Positions 1-12,100 of a DNA stretch of 64,000 nt are shown here, piece after piece (position 1 is the first letter of the stretch; every line of letters starts with the position of its first letter). The DNA is taken from positions 23,518,093 through 23,582,092 of the forward strand of contig OZ021731.1 of assembly GCA_963978545.1 (NCBI GenBank), written 5' to 3'. This stretch comes from Linyphia triangularis. Its lineage: Eukaryota > Arthropoda > Arachnida > Araneae > Linyphiidae. The notes under the pieces were generated by a model. The model was given only the letters and a program-made list of their open reading frames with translations. It had not been told where the DNA came from and did no database searches. The position numbers were made by a program, and so were the translations under genes.

Positions 1-2673
1 CTGTTCTTAGCGCAGAGATCGTATATCTAATAAAAGTGGCGATCACGGTGTGCTTTAATGCTTTGACATTGAAATGTGTTTTACTTGCAAAAAGGCTTCT
101 CTGGTTAGCTCACCGTAATTAATGGTAAGTTCGGGAAATCATTATTTTATAAGATCTTAGAATATATGATATGCAATAACGCCCATAGATGGCGTCTTGA
201 TGGATTCGTTGTTTAGTTTTTGTTGTGCAAAAGCAACACTAGGGCAATGCTGCAGCATCTTGATGGAAGAGAGTAAATCGTGATTTGCATTCTTATGTAA
301 TATACGAACTCTGTGGTACTACGAAAACAAATAATTATAATAAAAAATTTTGTTCTATGGAATGTGTTTTAAAGCTATGTTTTTTATAGACGGAGTAAGT
401 GAAATAAAATTGGAATTATGTAAATATGTTTGCAAACTCTACTGTGTTATTTTCTAGAGTTTGAATTTCACTTTTTTTTTTAATTCAACGGAAAAATTAC
501 TTCTTATTTTAAACCTTTTTTTTTTTTTATTAATTCAAAGTCCATCGGTAGCAAGGAATAAAACATACCATACACACTTTTTTATTAATTGGTATTTGAA
601 TAGGCTGTAAGATTCACACAAAAAGCTACAGTATAAGCTTATTTAAACACTGTATAAATAAACTGCTAATTTTTAACTTAAAAGAAGGTTCATTAACTTA
701 TAAAAGTTTATCTTTACAATAATATCCTTTACATCAAAGTTCGCGGTACATCCGCCAATTGGCGCCAACAAAGTTAGTCATGGTGTGTTTCTGATCTGTT
801 GGACGTAACAGGGACATAGATTCACTTGTCCCTTTTCTTGGCAGCAATACAAATTGATGTTGAATATATATCGTAACTGAAACTTCAACAGAACACATTT
901 CATCATTGTAGACACACAGTACACATCCACAATCTCATACACATTACTTATCTAAATTGTGTACTATATAGTTGATATTTTATTTGGAATTCTTCCGTTA
1001 GTCGGGTACCAGTTTACACAATTTTCGCCAAGCCTAAAAGCTTACACGAGTGTAAATGTTTACGGATTGTTATAAGGTTGCTATAGCAACCCTATAACAC
1101 TTTGTTATAGAAATTTTAAATGATATGAAGGTTGTTAGTTTGGATGAATTAGGTCTGCAATTTTGTGGTTTTTATCTGGCACCCGAATAATGGAATAGTA
1201 CCTTTTATTTATTATATCCATTACATTTATAATTATATGCATTTCAAAAAAGTGTAAATATATTACTTTTACCACTCAACTGCAGAATAACTGCACTTTC
1301 TATGTAAATTTCAAACAAACTGTACAGAGAGTCTGTACAATTGAATTACTAGTAAAAGATAAGTATACATATAAAAAGTCGTTTGCGTGTACAAACAAAA
1401 TCTATAAATATCTTCCATTACTTATTCAATGCAGTGCCTCTGATATTCATTACAACATAAATTGTTATAAAATAGAAAATTTATCACGAAGAGAATTTTT
1501 TTAAGAAATGATTTTGGTGAAATCCTTTCCTTACGGTACGGATTTGGTACGAAGTTCGGAATTTAATTGTCAAATACAACAGCCAACTCAATAATTCATT
1601 CTCGAGACTAATTTCACTAATAGCAAATATTTCTATCAATTTTTCGACTGTACCGTAAACAAGGGTTTAACCAAAGTATTACGATTAAATGAGTGTTTTT
1701 TAATTTTTAAAATTTGAAAATTTGCATTCGAGCAGTAGAATTAATGGCAGAATATTTTTAAATCTTTAAACTGCATGAATTATATACGTATACTAGTTCC
1801 ACCTGTTCTTGTAATGGTATTGAAATGCAGGAATCATTATTTATTAGTGTTAGAATTCATAATTTGATACTATTTAAACATTTTAGTAACTATTAGGCAA
1901 AATATATTCAGTATATTTTTACCAAACGTAGCTTGAACGGTAAACAATTATATCCTCCATGAAATGAAATTTTGGTTGAATTCATGTTTACGGTATAATT
2001 TTTATGGCATTTTAACTTTTTTTTTTACGAGACATAAAATACACAGAATAACTTATCAAACATAATTTGATAGTAAGAAGTTTCATAATAATTTCGCCGT
2101 AGTTTTTTTTTTTTTTTTTTTTTAATTGGTACTACAAAACATTCAGGTCTGTTTCTGAAATACAGCGAGTGGAGATTTTTGATACCAGCATAGTTAAAAT
2201 GGTATTCACAGTAAGACTCCACTTGCTTAACATCGAATCTTTAGAGTTTTAACACAAATTAATTTTTTTTAATAAAATTTTATTCTAGAAAACGATATTT
2301 TCGATAACATAAGAGCAATCAATTCAAAGTTACTGAATACAAGCTACATTCAACTTAATAACATGTTTTAAATTAAAAAATATTAAAAGTTACGAATTGT
2401 CATTGATTTCCAACATAGAAAAAAGGAAACTTACAGCTTCTAATTGCTAGGCAAGTGTTCCTTTTTTTTTCTTCTTTTTTTCTTTTTTTTTTCTTTTTTT
2501 TTCGAAAATTGAGTAATTATTTATTTTGCCTAACCACCTTTAATTGATTACCAAAGAATAAAGCGTTCTAAATATAAATATAGAAGTTAAATATAAACAT
2601 ATGGCACACAAATATACAAAAATATTACATACGACGAGTTTGATTGTTTAATAAGTCTTATCAAAGACATAAA
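1..2673. other. AT-rich stretch without recognised gene
   Basis: I see no open frame with a recognisable domain on either strand. The stretch is AT-rich, with T-rich tracts near 2101-2123 and a T/C-rich tract at 2460-2504. A short less AT-rich patch around 735-860 did not resolve into a recognisable protein or RNA. Confidence 0.5.
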
Positions 2674-2742
2674 TCATGTAATGTCTTTTGATTGCAAAAA
2701 TTCATATGGTAAAATTTCGTCACAAAACATATATTCAGCTAG
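2674..2742 (+). mobile_element. Helitron-like 3' end fragment
   Basis: This short piece matches the last roughly 70 bases of the Helitron-like element that ends at 54780. It has the same ATGTCTTTTGATTGC stretch, the same GGTAAAATTTCGT block and the same terminal TATTCAGCTAG. It ends in CTAG, as expected of a Helitron 3' terminus (CTRR). The rest of the element is missing, so it is a truncated relic. The short hairpin usually seen upstream of the terminus is mutated here. Confidence 0.6.
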
Positions 2743-3511
2743 CTTATAGTATATATCCCTGTAATTCACTTCCACGTGTTAGTTCAAAGGAATCAAAACA
2801 CTGATTTTTAATGTCTGGATAGATTATAAGAAGTTTCTGCTTTGAAAGTAGATGATGTAATTTGAATACATCTCCTCATGATGCTACAAATTGGTTTGTT
2901 TATGGTTACACACAAATTTTAACCAGTCTATTAATTTTGTTTTTTTGAGTGGAAGGGGGAGGGGGGCGAGTTGCAAGTATATATCTCTATGATGATTAAT
3001 CGACCTTCTTCGGCTTTAAAAGTAACCAAGAATGAACTATCCAGTAATTTAAGTTAGAAATCAGTAAATTAAAATCCCGATAATATCAAAAGTAAAGTGG
3101 TGGTAAATTAGTGAATTCTGTGAAGCTAAAAAAGTTCTACTCTGATGTTGTATCTTAAACTTGGATTTTTCAAAATTTATTTCATGAGTATGAGTTTACA
3201 ATGGTACAGAAGTTTGAAAGTTAAGATGTGTATTTTCTTTTCGCTTTGTGTGGCACATATTTGTTTGCTGTTTTAATGTGACTTTTCTTGAATACCATGT
3301 TTTCATGTGTCTTTATGTTAAAAAAAAAAAAAAACTGTATCTGTTGCACGATGCATTTACTGTATAAATAATGACAAAATATTGTGTACTTGTTGAGATT
3401 CAGACTTTATGAACTTGCATTATACACAAGATTATATTAAACTAATTTGCAATAATGGATGGTCTGATTATTTATTAACAATTTTCAACACAAGTTCCTA
3501 ACTCAAAAAGT
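2743..3511. other. No recognised gene
   Basis: AT-rich sequence with a G-rich run near 2953-2966 and a 14-base A run near 3320. I see no coding or structural signal. Confidence 0.5.
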
Positions 3512-4178
3512 AACTAGGGGTGTGGAACATCGCACAACTTTCAATTACATAATACTGGCATGGATTTATGTCATTTACCGTTCTTATATTTTCATTATTC
3601 ATTTTAAAAAATTTCAAGTTTGGCGATATTTTTATCCAGAAATCTTGAAAGGTCTTAAAAAAAAAAAAACTTTGCCAAAGTGGTGGTTTTGGCTATATAC
3701 TTTTCTGTAATCCTTATATTATTCTTTATTATAAGCGAAACTGAAGGAAGAAGAAAAAACGATCGTTCATGAGGTTATGCTCACGGAAAGAGAATTCTGT
3801 GTTGAAAGCATTCGTTTTTCAACTTTTTACATTACTTTAAACATTTTAACGGAAATTCCAGAAGTGGGGATGTTAAGAACACCTTAAGAGACATTACCAC
3901 AGCGATTTTGAACAAAATCATTAGAGCCGTTTTTTAGCAATTACTGAAAAACATGATTTTTTCAATGGCAGCTACCTAACACGCATGCGCGATTTTGACG
4001 AAAACCTTAAGAATAGGTCCCATGGCTACCACCAACCCGATACCAAACTTGAGCATCGTAGGTCAATTTGTTCGGGAGTTATGCTGACCACATACACACA
4101 GACAGACATTTTTGCTAGATCACTTTTTTGAAATCAGGATGTTCCTTAACGTGGAGAAAGGCAAAAAAAAATTGATAT

Positions 4179-4209
<31 letters not shown>

Positions 4210-4238
4210 GACTGAATGCTATACTTTCATTACCCTAT
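3512..4238 (-). repeat. Dispersed repeat family A, copy 1
   Basis: About 730 bp that recurs, reverse-complemented, at about 11030-11745 and 61875-62615, with a partial copy at 24060-24340. Shared landmarks are a GGTGTGGAACATC edge, a central GCGCATGCGC-like block preceded by CATGGG/CCATGG, and a GATCACTTTTTTGAAATC block next to an ACAGACAGACAT block. The opposite edge is an ATACTTTCATTAC block beside a long T run. No coding capacity is evident. The family is probably a non-autonomous transposon, but I could not define its termini or a target duplication. Confidence 0.65.
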
Positions 4239-4251
4239 GTTTACATTGAGG

Positions 4252-5400
4252 TCTCTTTGAGGCTGATCTTCAACCTCTCCAAACTAGAAGAAAGGCTAAC
4301 CTCACCAATTATTTCAACAAACTTTCCAGCTATGGCCAGCACAATAAAACCTCTCTATACCTTAACAATTGGCGCAACAATCAGCGATTGAAGAAAAACA
4401 GCCCATTCAGTCATGCCGAACTACTGCATCTGCCTTCTGAAGACGTTGAACCCCACTCCTTAAAATCTTGTCTGAATCCCTCAGAGGGAATCCCCAGAGT
4501 CCATTTCCACTTCGGCTTTTCTGCTCCTGTCACGAAGAAAAATCTTATTCCAGCTCATCTCAGGCATCTGGCTTTGGAAATTATAGGAGAGATTCCCAGT
4601 GACGCCATGAAAATTTACACAGACGGTAGTGGACTGGGAGACCTAGCTGGTAGTGGTGTCTTCATTGAAAAACCTGGGCAAAATCTTTCCATCTGTCTCC
4701 GTAACCCTGATTTCACTTCAGTCTTTAAAAGTGAATTAATCGCAATTTAACAAGGCATTGAAGCTATAAAAAACGAGCGTGACTTTGGAGATCTCTGGAT
4801 CCTTTCGGACAGTCGCAGCTCCTTTTAACATCTACACAATTGGACTAAAGTTGGAGACAAAACAAGCATCTCCATCCTTCTTAAACTTCAACTTATTTCA
4901 AAGCGCCACGACGTTCATTTTCAGTGGATACCATCCCACGTTGACATCTTTGGAAATGAGCAAGCGGACCGCTTAGCTAAGGAGGGTTGCAGTCACTCAA
5001 CACCTTCCTCTTCAGCTCTTTCATACTCGGAGCATCAGTCCAAAATCAAAAGTCATCTCTCCAAAAAGTGGAAGACCCCTCCCTCTCATCACTGGTATGC
5101 AGCCAAGAAACCGGGCTCTTCACTTGTATCTATTGGTGATAGAGCGTCTCGAACGGCAATTTCCAGATTGGCAAGTGGACACACGAAGAGTCTCTTGTAC
5201 TCTGAGGGTAGAAAAACTTACTCTGTCTGCTCCAAATGTGAAGCTCAGCAGGCCTCTGCCGAACATATCCTGGACTGCTTGGGTCTTTCCAAAGAGGACT
5301 TACACGCTACACCACTTCTTGTCATCGACTTTTTGAGGGTCAACAATTTGTTGGATCTTGTCTGACTTCGACAGACAGGTGGAGGATAAAAAACAACAAC
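4252..5400 (+). pseudogene. Non-LTR retrotransposon 3' fragment with RNase H
   Basis: This is the C-terminal end of a non-LTR retrotransposon ORF2. The frame begins in a tract typical of the region after the reverse transcriptase. It then enters an RNase H domain, visible as KIYTDGSGLGD near 4610, FKSELIAI near 4725 and later WILSDSR, QWIPSHVDIFGNEQAD and RLAKEG. It closes with a Cys/His tail (CSKCEAQQASAEHILDC, about 5227-5280) and the ending NLLDLV at 5365. It is broken by a stop at about 4748 and another at about 4827, and there is no upstream RT, so it is a 5'-truncated, decayed copy. RNase H points to the I/R1/LOA side of the non-LTR elements. An A-rich tail follows near 5385. Confidence 0.85.
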
Positions 5401-5404
5401 ATAT

Positions 5405-6420
5405 GGGTAATTGAAAGTGTTGCAATTTTTACTATACTATAATATTGGGTTTATGGTGGGGTCAGCCCGAAGGCACTGTTCCACCTATCTAAATGGAGCC
5501 CCGTAGGGCGATAATTCAATTTGGTAAATATAAGTGGCACAGTAAACAATTGAAATAAAAAGGGGACTGACGGGACAAAACAGACGGAGTATACAAAAAT
5601 GCACTTAAGTTAGAAAGCGGTTAAATACGCTGCACAGGTTAAATAATTTACTCTCCATGTCTGGGGAATAACTATGTACAATATAATTAGACATTAGCAA
5701 TGAAATTAAAGCTGTATAAAATGAGCTAGGTAATTTAATACTCAGCGCAGGTTAAATATTTTAAACTCCAGGAATCTGGGGAATAACTATATACAAGGGA
5801 TCAGAAATTAGTAATGAATAACTATTTATTTATTGAATCTTTTAGCCAGAGTGGCATCAGACAACATGAATGCAGCGTATGGGCGGTAACCTACATCTTC
5901 CTTAACAATTTCATAGTTAAAACAATTGCTAATAATTGGATCTGCTTTTAGAGCCTTCCTAAATAATGTAATGTTTAAGTTGGCAATGTGTTCAGCCACA
6001 GATGGAATTTGTAAGTCCCTGTGGATAAGATCATTCCTGACATACCTCGAGGTATCCACAATACCTCTCAGTACCTTATTTTGGATTTTCTGCACCTTAA
6101 CTGCATCTCTGGCATTGTGAGTGCTCTATGCAGGTACCGCATATAAGAAAATAGGTCTGATTGGGCTCAAATAGATCCTCCTCTTGTAGCTGAGGGGTAA
6201 TGTAGTTTTTACCAAGAATTGGCCATAATCTATTTAAAACTGCACGTTTTGTTGGTAACTTTTTTAACATTGTCAGTCCAGTTAAGTGAGTTGTTAATAG
6301 TGACACCTAGGTACTTAGCACATCTGCCTATGGGGATTGTTTCACTGAACAGAGTAACTGTGTTGGTAAGGCTTTTCAATTTTTCTTTTGGCCTTATACA
6401 GATGATTTAAGACTTCCCGA
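5405..6420 (-). pseudogene. 5'-truncated Jockey-like ORF2 end with 3' UTR
   Basis: Minus-strand remnant of the same superfamily as the element at 16690-20691. The last 89 codons (6095 down to 5826) align with the end of that ORF2: both carry DLIHRD, RPYAAF, VLSDA or MLSDA, and end RFNK. Further upstream, pieces such as YLGVTIN and CTCIEH-like stretches appear in shifting frames, showing several frameshifts. About 400 bp of 3' UTR follows, with the family's GCCC/GGGC hairpin near 5497-5511 and the larger stem-loop at 5455-5485, then a TATAG-type tail near 5440. The RT catalytic core is absent. This copy belongs to the same tail subfamily as the solitary 3' end at 23151-23275. Confidence 0.8.
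5455..5485 (-). promoter_or_regulatory. Conserved 3' stem-loop of Jockey-like family
   Basis: On the minus strand GGTGG and CCACC close a stem around an inner CCTTCGGGCTG loop. The same position in the plus-strand copies reads AGTGG/CCACT. The first pair therefore changes from A-T to G-C with pairing kept, which suggests a maintained RNA structure, probably the recognition site for the element's reverse transcriptase. Confidence 0.6.
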
Positions 6421-6990
6421 AATTGATAGATACTTTCCACCTGGAGTATCATTCTTCAATGCGGGAAGTTTGGCAAAATATTACCCAATGTACTTATATA
6501 CTAAAAAGTTTAAAAATATACTGGTCTTACGGGGCGAAAGTATTGAAACTAATAGTAAATCTACTTTGAATAAGTTCACCAATATCAGATAGACAAATAA
6601 GTCATAACTTGACGAAAATGAGTATCCTTTTTTTTTCTTCTTTTTTTTTGTGTAACCATCAACCACTTTTTGTTTTTCAATAATGAGGAGGTGATTATGT
6701 TTATCCTTCTACACCAAATCATTTCTTCTTTTAAAACTGAATTGTGATATTACATATTACAATGATATCAATAATATAAATTAATGAACTTAACTTCCCA
6801 ACTTGTCTAATTTTTAAGAGGAAGTCCTTGTGAGGATCATTTCGTAGATATGTTACAATCTTCTAACCCAATGCATTTAGAAACTACTTTGTAGAAAAAC
6901 TTGAAATTTGGTGAGTAGATACAATAAATTATTATTGAATGAAATTTCATAAATTAAAAACTCTAAAATAGCGTCTAAAATATTTTATTT
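6421..6990. other. No recognised gene
   Basis: AT-rich spacer between the non-LTR fragment and the mariner-type relic. Nothing identifiable was seen. Confidence 0.5.
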
Positions 6991-8305
6991 TACAGGGTGG
7001 TTGTAATTAAAGTTACCCTGTTTAGACCTACGTAGAGTCCGTTCTAATGAAGAGATTTTGAGGAAACTTGGTATAGACCCTATATGAACCATGGGGAAAA
7101 GAAATCTGCTATATAAAAAAATTATTTCAAATTTTGACCACCAGGTGAAGAAGTGATGCATAAAGGACAAAAACCACAAATTGAAAACACAAATTTTTAT
7201 TTAGTTACAGCATATGTTCAATGTGCATTCCATTTACGTCAAGCACTCGCTCGAAGCGTGTTATAGCTGTGTTCAACAGTAGCGCGAAGGGTTTCGGGAT
7301 CAATTGCAGCAACATGACGTATTATGCTTGCTTTCAATTCATGCAGAGTCCGTATGCTCTCTCCATACACACGATCTTTCAGAAATCCCCTCAACCAGAA
7401 ATCACAGGGATTTAAGTCCGCAGAACGAGGAGGCCAGACAGTCGAAAAACTTCTTAAAATAACCCAATCATCTCCAAAGTGGGCGCGAAGCAGTGCTGTC
7501 ACTAATCGGGCAATGTGAGGTGGTGCACCATCTTGCATAAAGGCAGTAGTCTCTAAACATTCTCGTTCTTGTAGAGCAGGAATGACTTGCTGCTGAAGAA
7601 GATGCCAGTAGCTGATCTCCGTAATCGAACACCTTTGAGGGCCACGAAGCGTGTTCTCCTCAAAGAAAAGGGACCAAGAATAAATTCAGCAGTAAAACCA
7701 CACCATACGGTAATGTAATCAGGATGCAAAGACTGTTAATGCACAACATTAGGTTTTGCCTTACCCCATATTCGACAGTTCTGAGTATTCACGGCTCCAT
7801 CTAGTGTAAAATGCGCCTCGTCCGACCATAAAATATTCCAAAGCCATGCATAATCAACGATAATTCTAGCTAAAAAAAATGTTTAAAATTGAGTGCGCTT
7901 ACCCAAGTCAGCAGGTTTCAGTTGTTGCATAACATGGATCTTATCTTGATACCTTTTTACATTGGATCGAAGAATCTTTCTAAATGTAGACCAAGGGGTA
8001 GACAAATCACTTGACACCGCTCGAGCACTTGTAGAAGAACATTGGTTGCCGGAGGTTCTTTCGACCTCGGCAAGAGTGACTTCCACAGTTTCATTTGAAA
8101 CCCGTTGCCGTCCTCTTCCTTTCGGCACACCCAACTCTCCAGTCTCTTCAAATTTAATAATCATCTTCTTCAAAGCTAGCCGCGATATATGCCCTTTTCG
8201 TAGTCCTTTCAAGTATCGATAGCCTCGCTGCGAAGTTGACAAATTACCGCTATTCTGATAGAATAACTTCACCATTAAAGCTCGTTCTTTCTTTTCTAAC
8301 GCCAT
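6991..8305 (-). pseudogene. Mariner-type transposase (HTH plus DDD) relic
   Basis: The transposase reads from an ATG at 8305 (MALEKKERALMVKLFY) to a stop at 7239. Its N-terminal part is the helix-turn-helix module annotated in many spider genomes as DUF4817, ending in a GRGRQR basic motif. The catalytic part shows WSDEAHFTLDG near 7820 (first Asp), MQDGAPPH near 7538 (second Asp) and LNPCDFWLRG near 7410 (third Asp). The spacing from second to third Asp is 37 or 42 residues, depending on which Asp of the ADLNPCD motif is used, so it is longer than the D34D of classical mariner. The gene is broken by a frameshift near 7880, a stop near 7740 and at least one more shift. A terminus CAGGGTGGTTGTAATTAAAG directly follows a TA at 6991-6992. 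Confidence 0.85.
6993..7018 (-). repeat. Terminal repeat of mariner-type element
   Basis: CAGGGTGGTTGTAATTAAAG preceded by TA. CAGGG termini with TA target sites are typical of the Tc1/mariner superfamily. The partner repeat beyond 8305 was not found, probably lost in the rearrangement with the following fragment. Confidence 0.6.
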
Positions 8306-8467
8306 GCTGCAGACTGATTTTACTGCAGTAACTAGTAGCTTTTTAAACCACTCCAAATTTGCATACCGTCCCTTCTCAAAAATAATAGTCCAAATTTCAA
8401 CCGATAGATGGCAATTTTCATATACGAGAAAGAACGGTATTTCAAATTTAGAGGGGTATAAAAACCG

Positions 8468-8709
8468 AACTGTGTTGGCTAATCGGGTAATTTTGAAAAG
8501 TTTTTTGACTGCCTGGCCTCCTTGTTTTCCGGACTAAAGCCCATGTGATTTCTGGTTGTGGGGATTTTTGAAAGATTGTGTGTATGGAAGGAGCATACGG
8601 TTTCTAACTGAATTGAAAGCAAGCATAACACGCCATGTTGCAGCAATTGAACGAAAAATCATTTGAGCTACTGTTGAACACGCTTTGAGCATGGGTACTC
8701 TAAGTACTT
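8468..8709 (+). pseudogene. Second copy of same transposase, C-terminal fragment
   Basis: On the plus strand this reads NRVILKSFLTAWPPC, then SPCDFWLWGFLKDCVYG, ELKASITRHVAAIE and ATVEHALS. These correspond block by block to the C-terminal third of the minus-strand transposase at 7239-7538. It carries stops after WPPCFPD and before ATVEH and lacks the first two catalytic Asp regions. Its orientation is opposite to that of its neighbour, with the broken edge about 160 bp from the neighbour's start codon. This suggests two insertions or an inversion and deletion. Confidence 0.75.
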
Positions 8710-9209
8710 AAACATACTACACAAAACAAAATTCAAAAAGATTGTAAATATGAGAAATTTTTGTAGTGTTATTGTGTGCAATTTTTTTTTAAATTTCACA
8801 GACTTAATGGTCACTATATAAGTCAATTTAATTTCTATTCAATATCTACAGAAAACATCAAAAGTAAAGGACAATTGTTGAAGGAGAAAAACACTTTCCT
8901 AAATAAAAATTTGATAAAGAATCACATCCACTCCTTTTCATTTCTGTACGAATTTTCACCAGCAATGCAGTTAAAATAGGAACTTTTAGAATTCGAACAT
9001 TTCAACTTAACCGTTTCTAAAAGAGATACTAGATGGCGACACGAAACTAAATATTTTGGACTCCATTTATTGCAATGGGATTTTTATGAAGGTCTGTAGA
9101 GGGAGGGAGATGGGGACATAATTTTTGCACAATGGGCTCAGTTTCAAGAAAAACGAATATTCAATTTTATTAACTTATAAAAATGGCGGGAATCCAGTCA
9201 AAATTAAAA

Positions 9210-9258
<49 letters not shown>

Positions 9259-10439
9259 GCAAAATATCTCTTTATTTTCTCTTTAAATCTAACATTTCAA
9301 AAGGTAATCTAAAAATCTTATTTTTGTATGTTAATTATCATCCAAGTAATACTCGAGATACGCTTTTACTTGTAAATCAAGAAGTCTTAGAAAGTTGGTT
9401 CTTAAATATAAATGAAGTTCCATAAATAATAAAATAATTATTCAGTTTAATATAACATGTTTATGATGATGCTTGAGACGTTTGTTAATTATTTGATTTT
9501 CTTTTTAAAGAACTTCACTTATGGAACTGTTTTTATATGTAAATATGGAGTTTTATTTAACTAATGTTTTTAATTAATTAATAAATATTTCACAAAACGA
9601 TATCTAATTGGACTACAGCTCTGAAATTTTTTTGCTTAAGGCTGTTATCGACACGCCACCTACATTTTGAATCTCAATGTTAAAGTATAGGAGATTTTCA
9701 TATAAATAATCACACCACTATGCTAAAAATTTTTTAAATATTCGAATTATTTTTTCACCATAAAAAAATTCGAAATGTTTTTTAAGGTGATGCGTAATGA
9801 TGGCTTAGTATTTTATTGAGAAGTATTTTTTAAATATTTTCAAAAAATTCCATCTTTTCAAGTTGAAGTTCAAACGCTAATAAAAATTCTTTACAACACC
9901 AAAAAGAAAAAAATAAATGCAGCAATCTGTAGAATTATTCATTTTCTTTCAAATGGTCCAAAATTTATAATTTTAAGAATTGTATTTAAACGACTACAAT
10001 TTAATTACTCTAAATTTTATGATTTTCTTGAATGCGCGCATGAATACATCGTAGGTGAAAGTGATTTATAATGGCTTCAGTTGTAAGAAAAGTATAAACA
10101 TAATGAGGTTTGTTTTGTCTTTTTCATTCATGGAACGAGAGGCACCATTTGGGGTTATTTTTTTTCCTTCTTTTTTTCTTATTGCATTTTTAGGCCGACA
10201 CGAAGTGTTCAATGTTTACAAGTATATTTAATATTTCTTCTACGCTACGATTTCTACTACGCTCTACGCTTGGGATGGAGTTTAGTTATTCTTTTATTTT
10301 TTAATTGTTAGCTAGTTGTAAAGAAGTGACTAAATCTAAAGAATACGATATTGGATAATTTTATTTATGTGATTTTTGGTCAAATAATTTAAACAATATT
10401 TTTTAAATCCTTTATATTCACTTCGATTTATTTTGTGTG
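8710..10439. other. No recognised gene; contains (TA)n
   Basis: AT-rich sequence with no recognisable coding frame. It contains a (TA)n run at 9218-9257 after a 12-base A run. A T-rich stretch occurs near 10158-10180. Confidence 0.5.
9218..9257. repeat. (TA)n microsatellite
   Basis: About twenty TA units immediately after a poly-A run. Confidence 0.95.
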
Positions 10440-11029
10440 TGGTTATGTTTGTGGCAGATAAATATGTGGAGAGTTAATTAACCGCCTTGGGCTGTCACTC
10501 AATCAAACCGAAACTTTGCAGACAGATTCGTTTTCGGTGAGAATGTATTCTATCAAGTTTTGGAGACTTTCACTAAAAGGACGCTATTACAAAAGCTGTT
10601 ATTGTTGCTTTGTAGGGTTAAGGGCCACTTCATCCAATTGATCTTAAATTTGGCGGATGAATTCGTTATCAATGACATTTTGCTTTCTATCGTTTTGGGT
10701 GCTATCGTTTAAAAAGGTAGTTTTTACACACGTTTCCATTTTCACTTCGGAGGACTAATTAATCTACTTGCCTTCATCCAATCGAGATAAAACTTGGCTG
10801 ATGGACACGCTATCAATGACAATGCATTTTCTTAAGTTTTGGAAGCAAAAAGGTGTTAGTTCAATTGCATGGAATGAATGATTTTTTTTTACATTGTGGT
10901 CAAACACTATGAAAAGTCGATCTGAGTTCAAAATTATTTTAATTAGTTGCACATAAAAGTTGGCAATCTAAATAAAGGATTAATTTTAAAAACTTTGTTT
11001 TTAGGGCAAATTATTACTTTCAATTGCTC

Positions 11030-11094
11030 ATACGTTAACATACTGATGAAAGAATTGCATTCGGTAAAAAAAAAAAAAAAAAAAAAATCGATTA

Positions 11095-11155
<61 letters not shown>

Positions 11156-11745
11156 TTTTGCAATACCACACGTTTAGCTGAGTTCAAGAAAGTGGTCTAG
11201 AAAAGTGTCCGATGTGTTTGTGTGTGTGTGCGAGGTCAAAATTTCTCCCGAATGGATTTACCTATGATGTTTAAATTTTGTATACGGGTTAGCGGTGGCC
11301 ATGGAACCTGATGTCATTAAGGTTTTCGTGAAAATTGCGCATGTGCAAAAGGTAGTTGTTATTGATAAATTTAAGTTTTTCAACAATTGTCAAAAAACTG
11401 ATCCTAGCGGTTTCAATCAAGTAAGTGCACTAAATCTCATCCGCCACCTCCAAAATCCCATTAGAATTTCGATTATGGTGTAAACAGTTAAAAAATGAGT
11501 TCACAAAGGTCTTTTTCCTTGAGCATTGCCCATCAACGACTGTTTCTCCTCTGTTTCACTTACATCAAAGTCTTATCTATTTATTGTAAAAATTTCCATT
11601 TAGGCGGTGTTTTTTTTTTTTTGGGAAGCGGTTGTCAATGAGATAATTATCACCAAATTGAATTTTTTTTTTAAATTAATGAAAAACGGTCAATTGCACC
11701 ATGGCTGGTATTAAGTGTAATTGAAAGTTGTACGGTGTTCCATAA
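11030..11745 (+). repeat. Dispersed repeat family A, copy 2
   Basis: Matches 61875-62615 in the same direction: ACTTTCAATTGCTCAT-type start, AGTGGTCTAGAAAAGTGT, GTGGCCATGGAACCTGATG, GCGCATGTGC, CCACCTCCAAAATCCC and an end at GTGTAATTGAAAGTTG. It is expanded by a poly-A run, (AT)n and poly-T at 11066-11160. It sits inside repeat family B. Confidence 0.65.
11099..11159. repeat. (AT)n followed by poly-T
   Basis: About 20 AT units (to 11138) run directly into about 21 T residues. Confidence 0.95.
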
Positions 11746-12100
11746 TCCCAGTTTTTAAATCCTTTTACATTAAATTCGATGTCGTTTGTTTGTGGCCGGG
11801 AAATTTGCGGATGGCTAAACTCACTTGTTATCATCCAATCAAATTGAAACTTGGTAGTTAGATTCGTTGCCGGTGATAGTGCAAAAAAGAGTTACTCCAT
11901 AGCAAAGAATCTGTGGTTTCTTAGTAGTGATCAAACCCTAGGAAAACTCGAACTGAGCACAAAATCGCTTAAATAAGTTGCGATTGCACATAAAAGTTTA
12001 CAATGCATATTATTGACTTCCATTAAAAAATGTTTGCTGGCCGCCTGTGAATGTTGCAGTCTCTTTCGGTTAACTGCTCATATGTCTGTTCATAAGCTAT

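Larger units (their letters stand above)
10440..12100 (+). repeat. Dispersed repeat family B, copy interrupted by family A
   Basis: Several diverged units of roughly 140-190 bp. Each has a CATCCAATC(A/G)A block followed by AAACTTGG, a GATTCGTT or GACACGCTATC block and a TTCTATCAAGTTTTGG-type block, near 10500, 10640, 10780 and 11840. The array is split by repeat family A (about 11030-11745). The same units appear reverse-complemented at 41040-41620. There is no coding signal, so it is probably a non-autonomous transposon or decayed tandem repeat. Confidence 0.55.
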
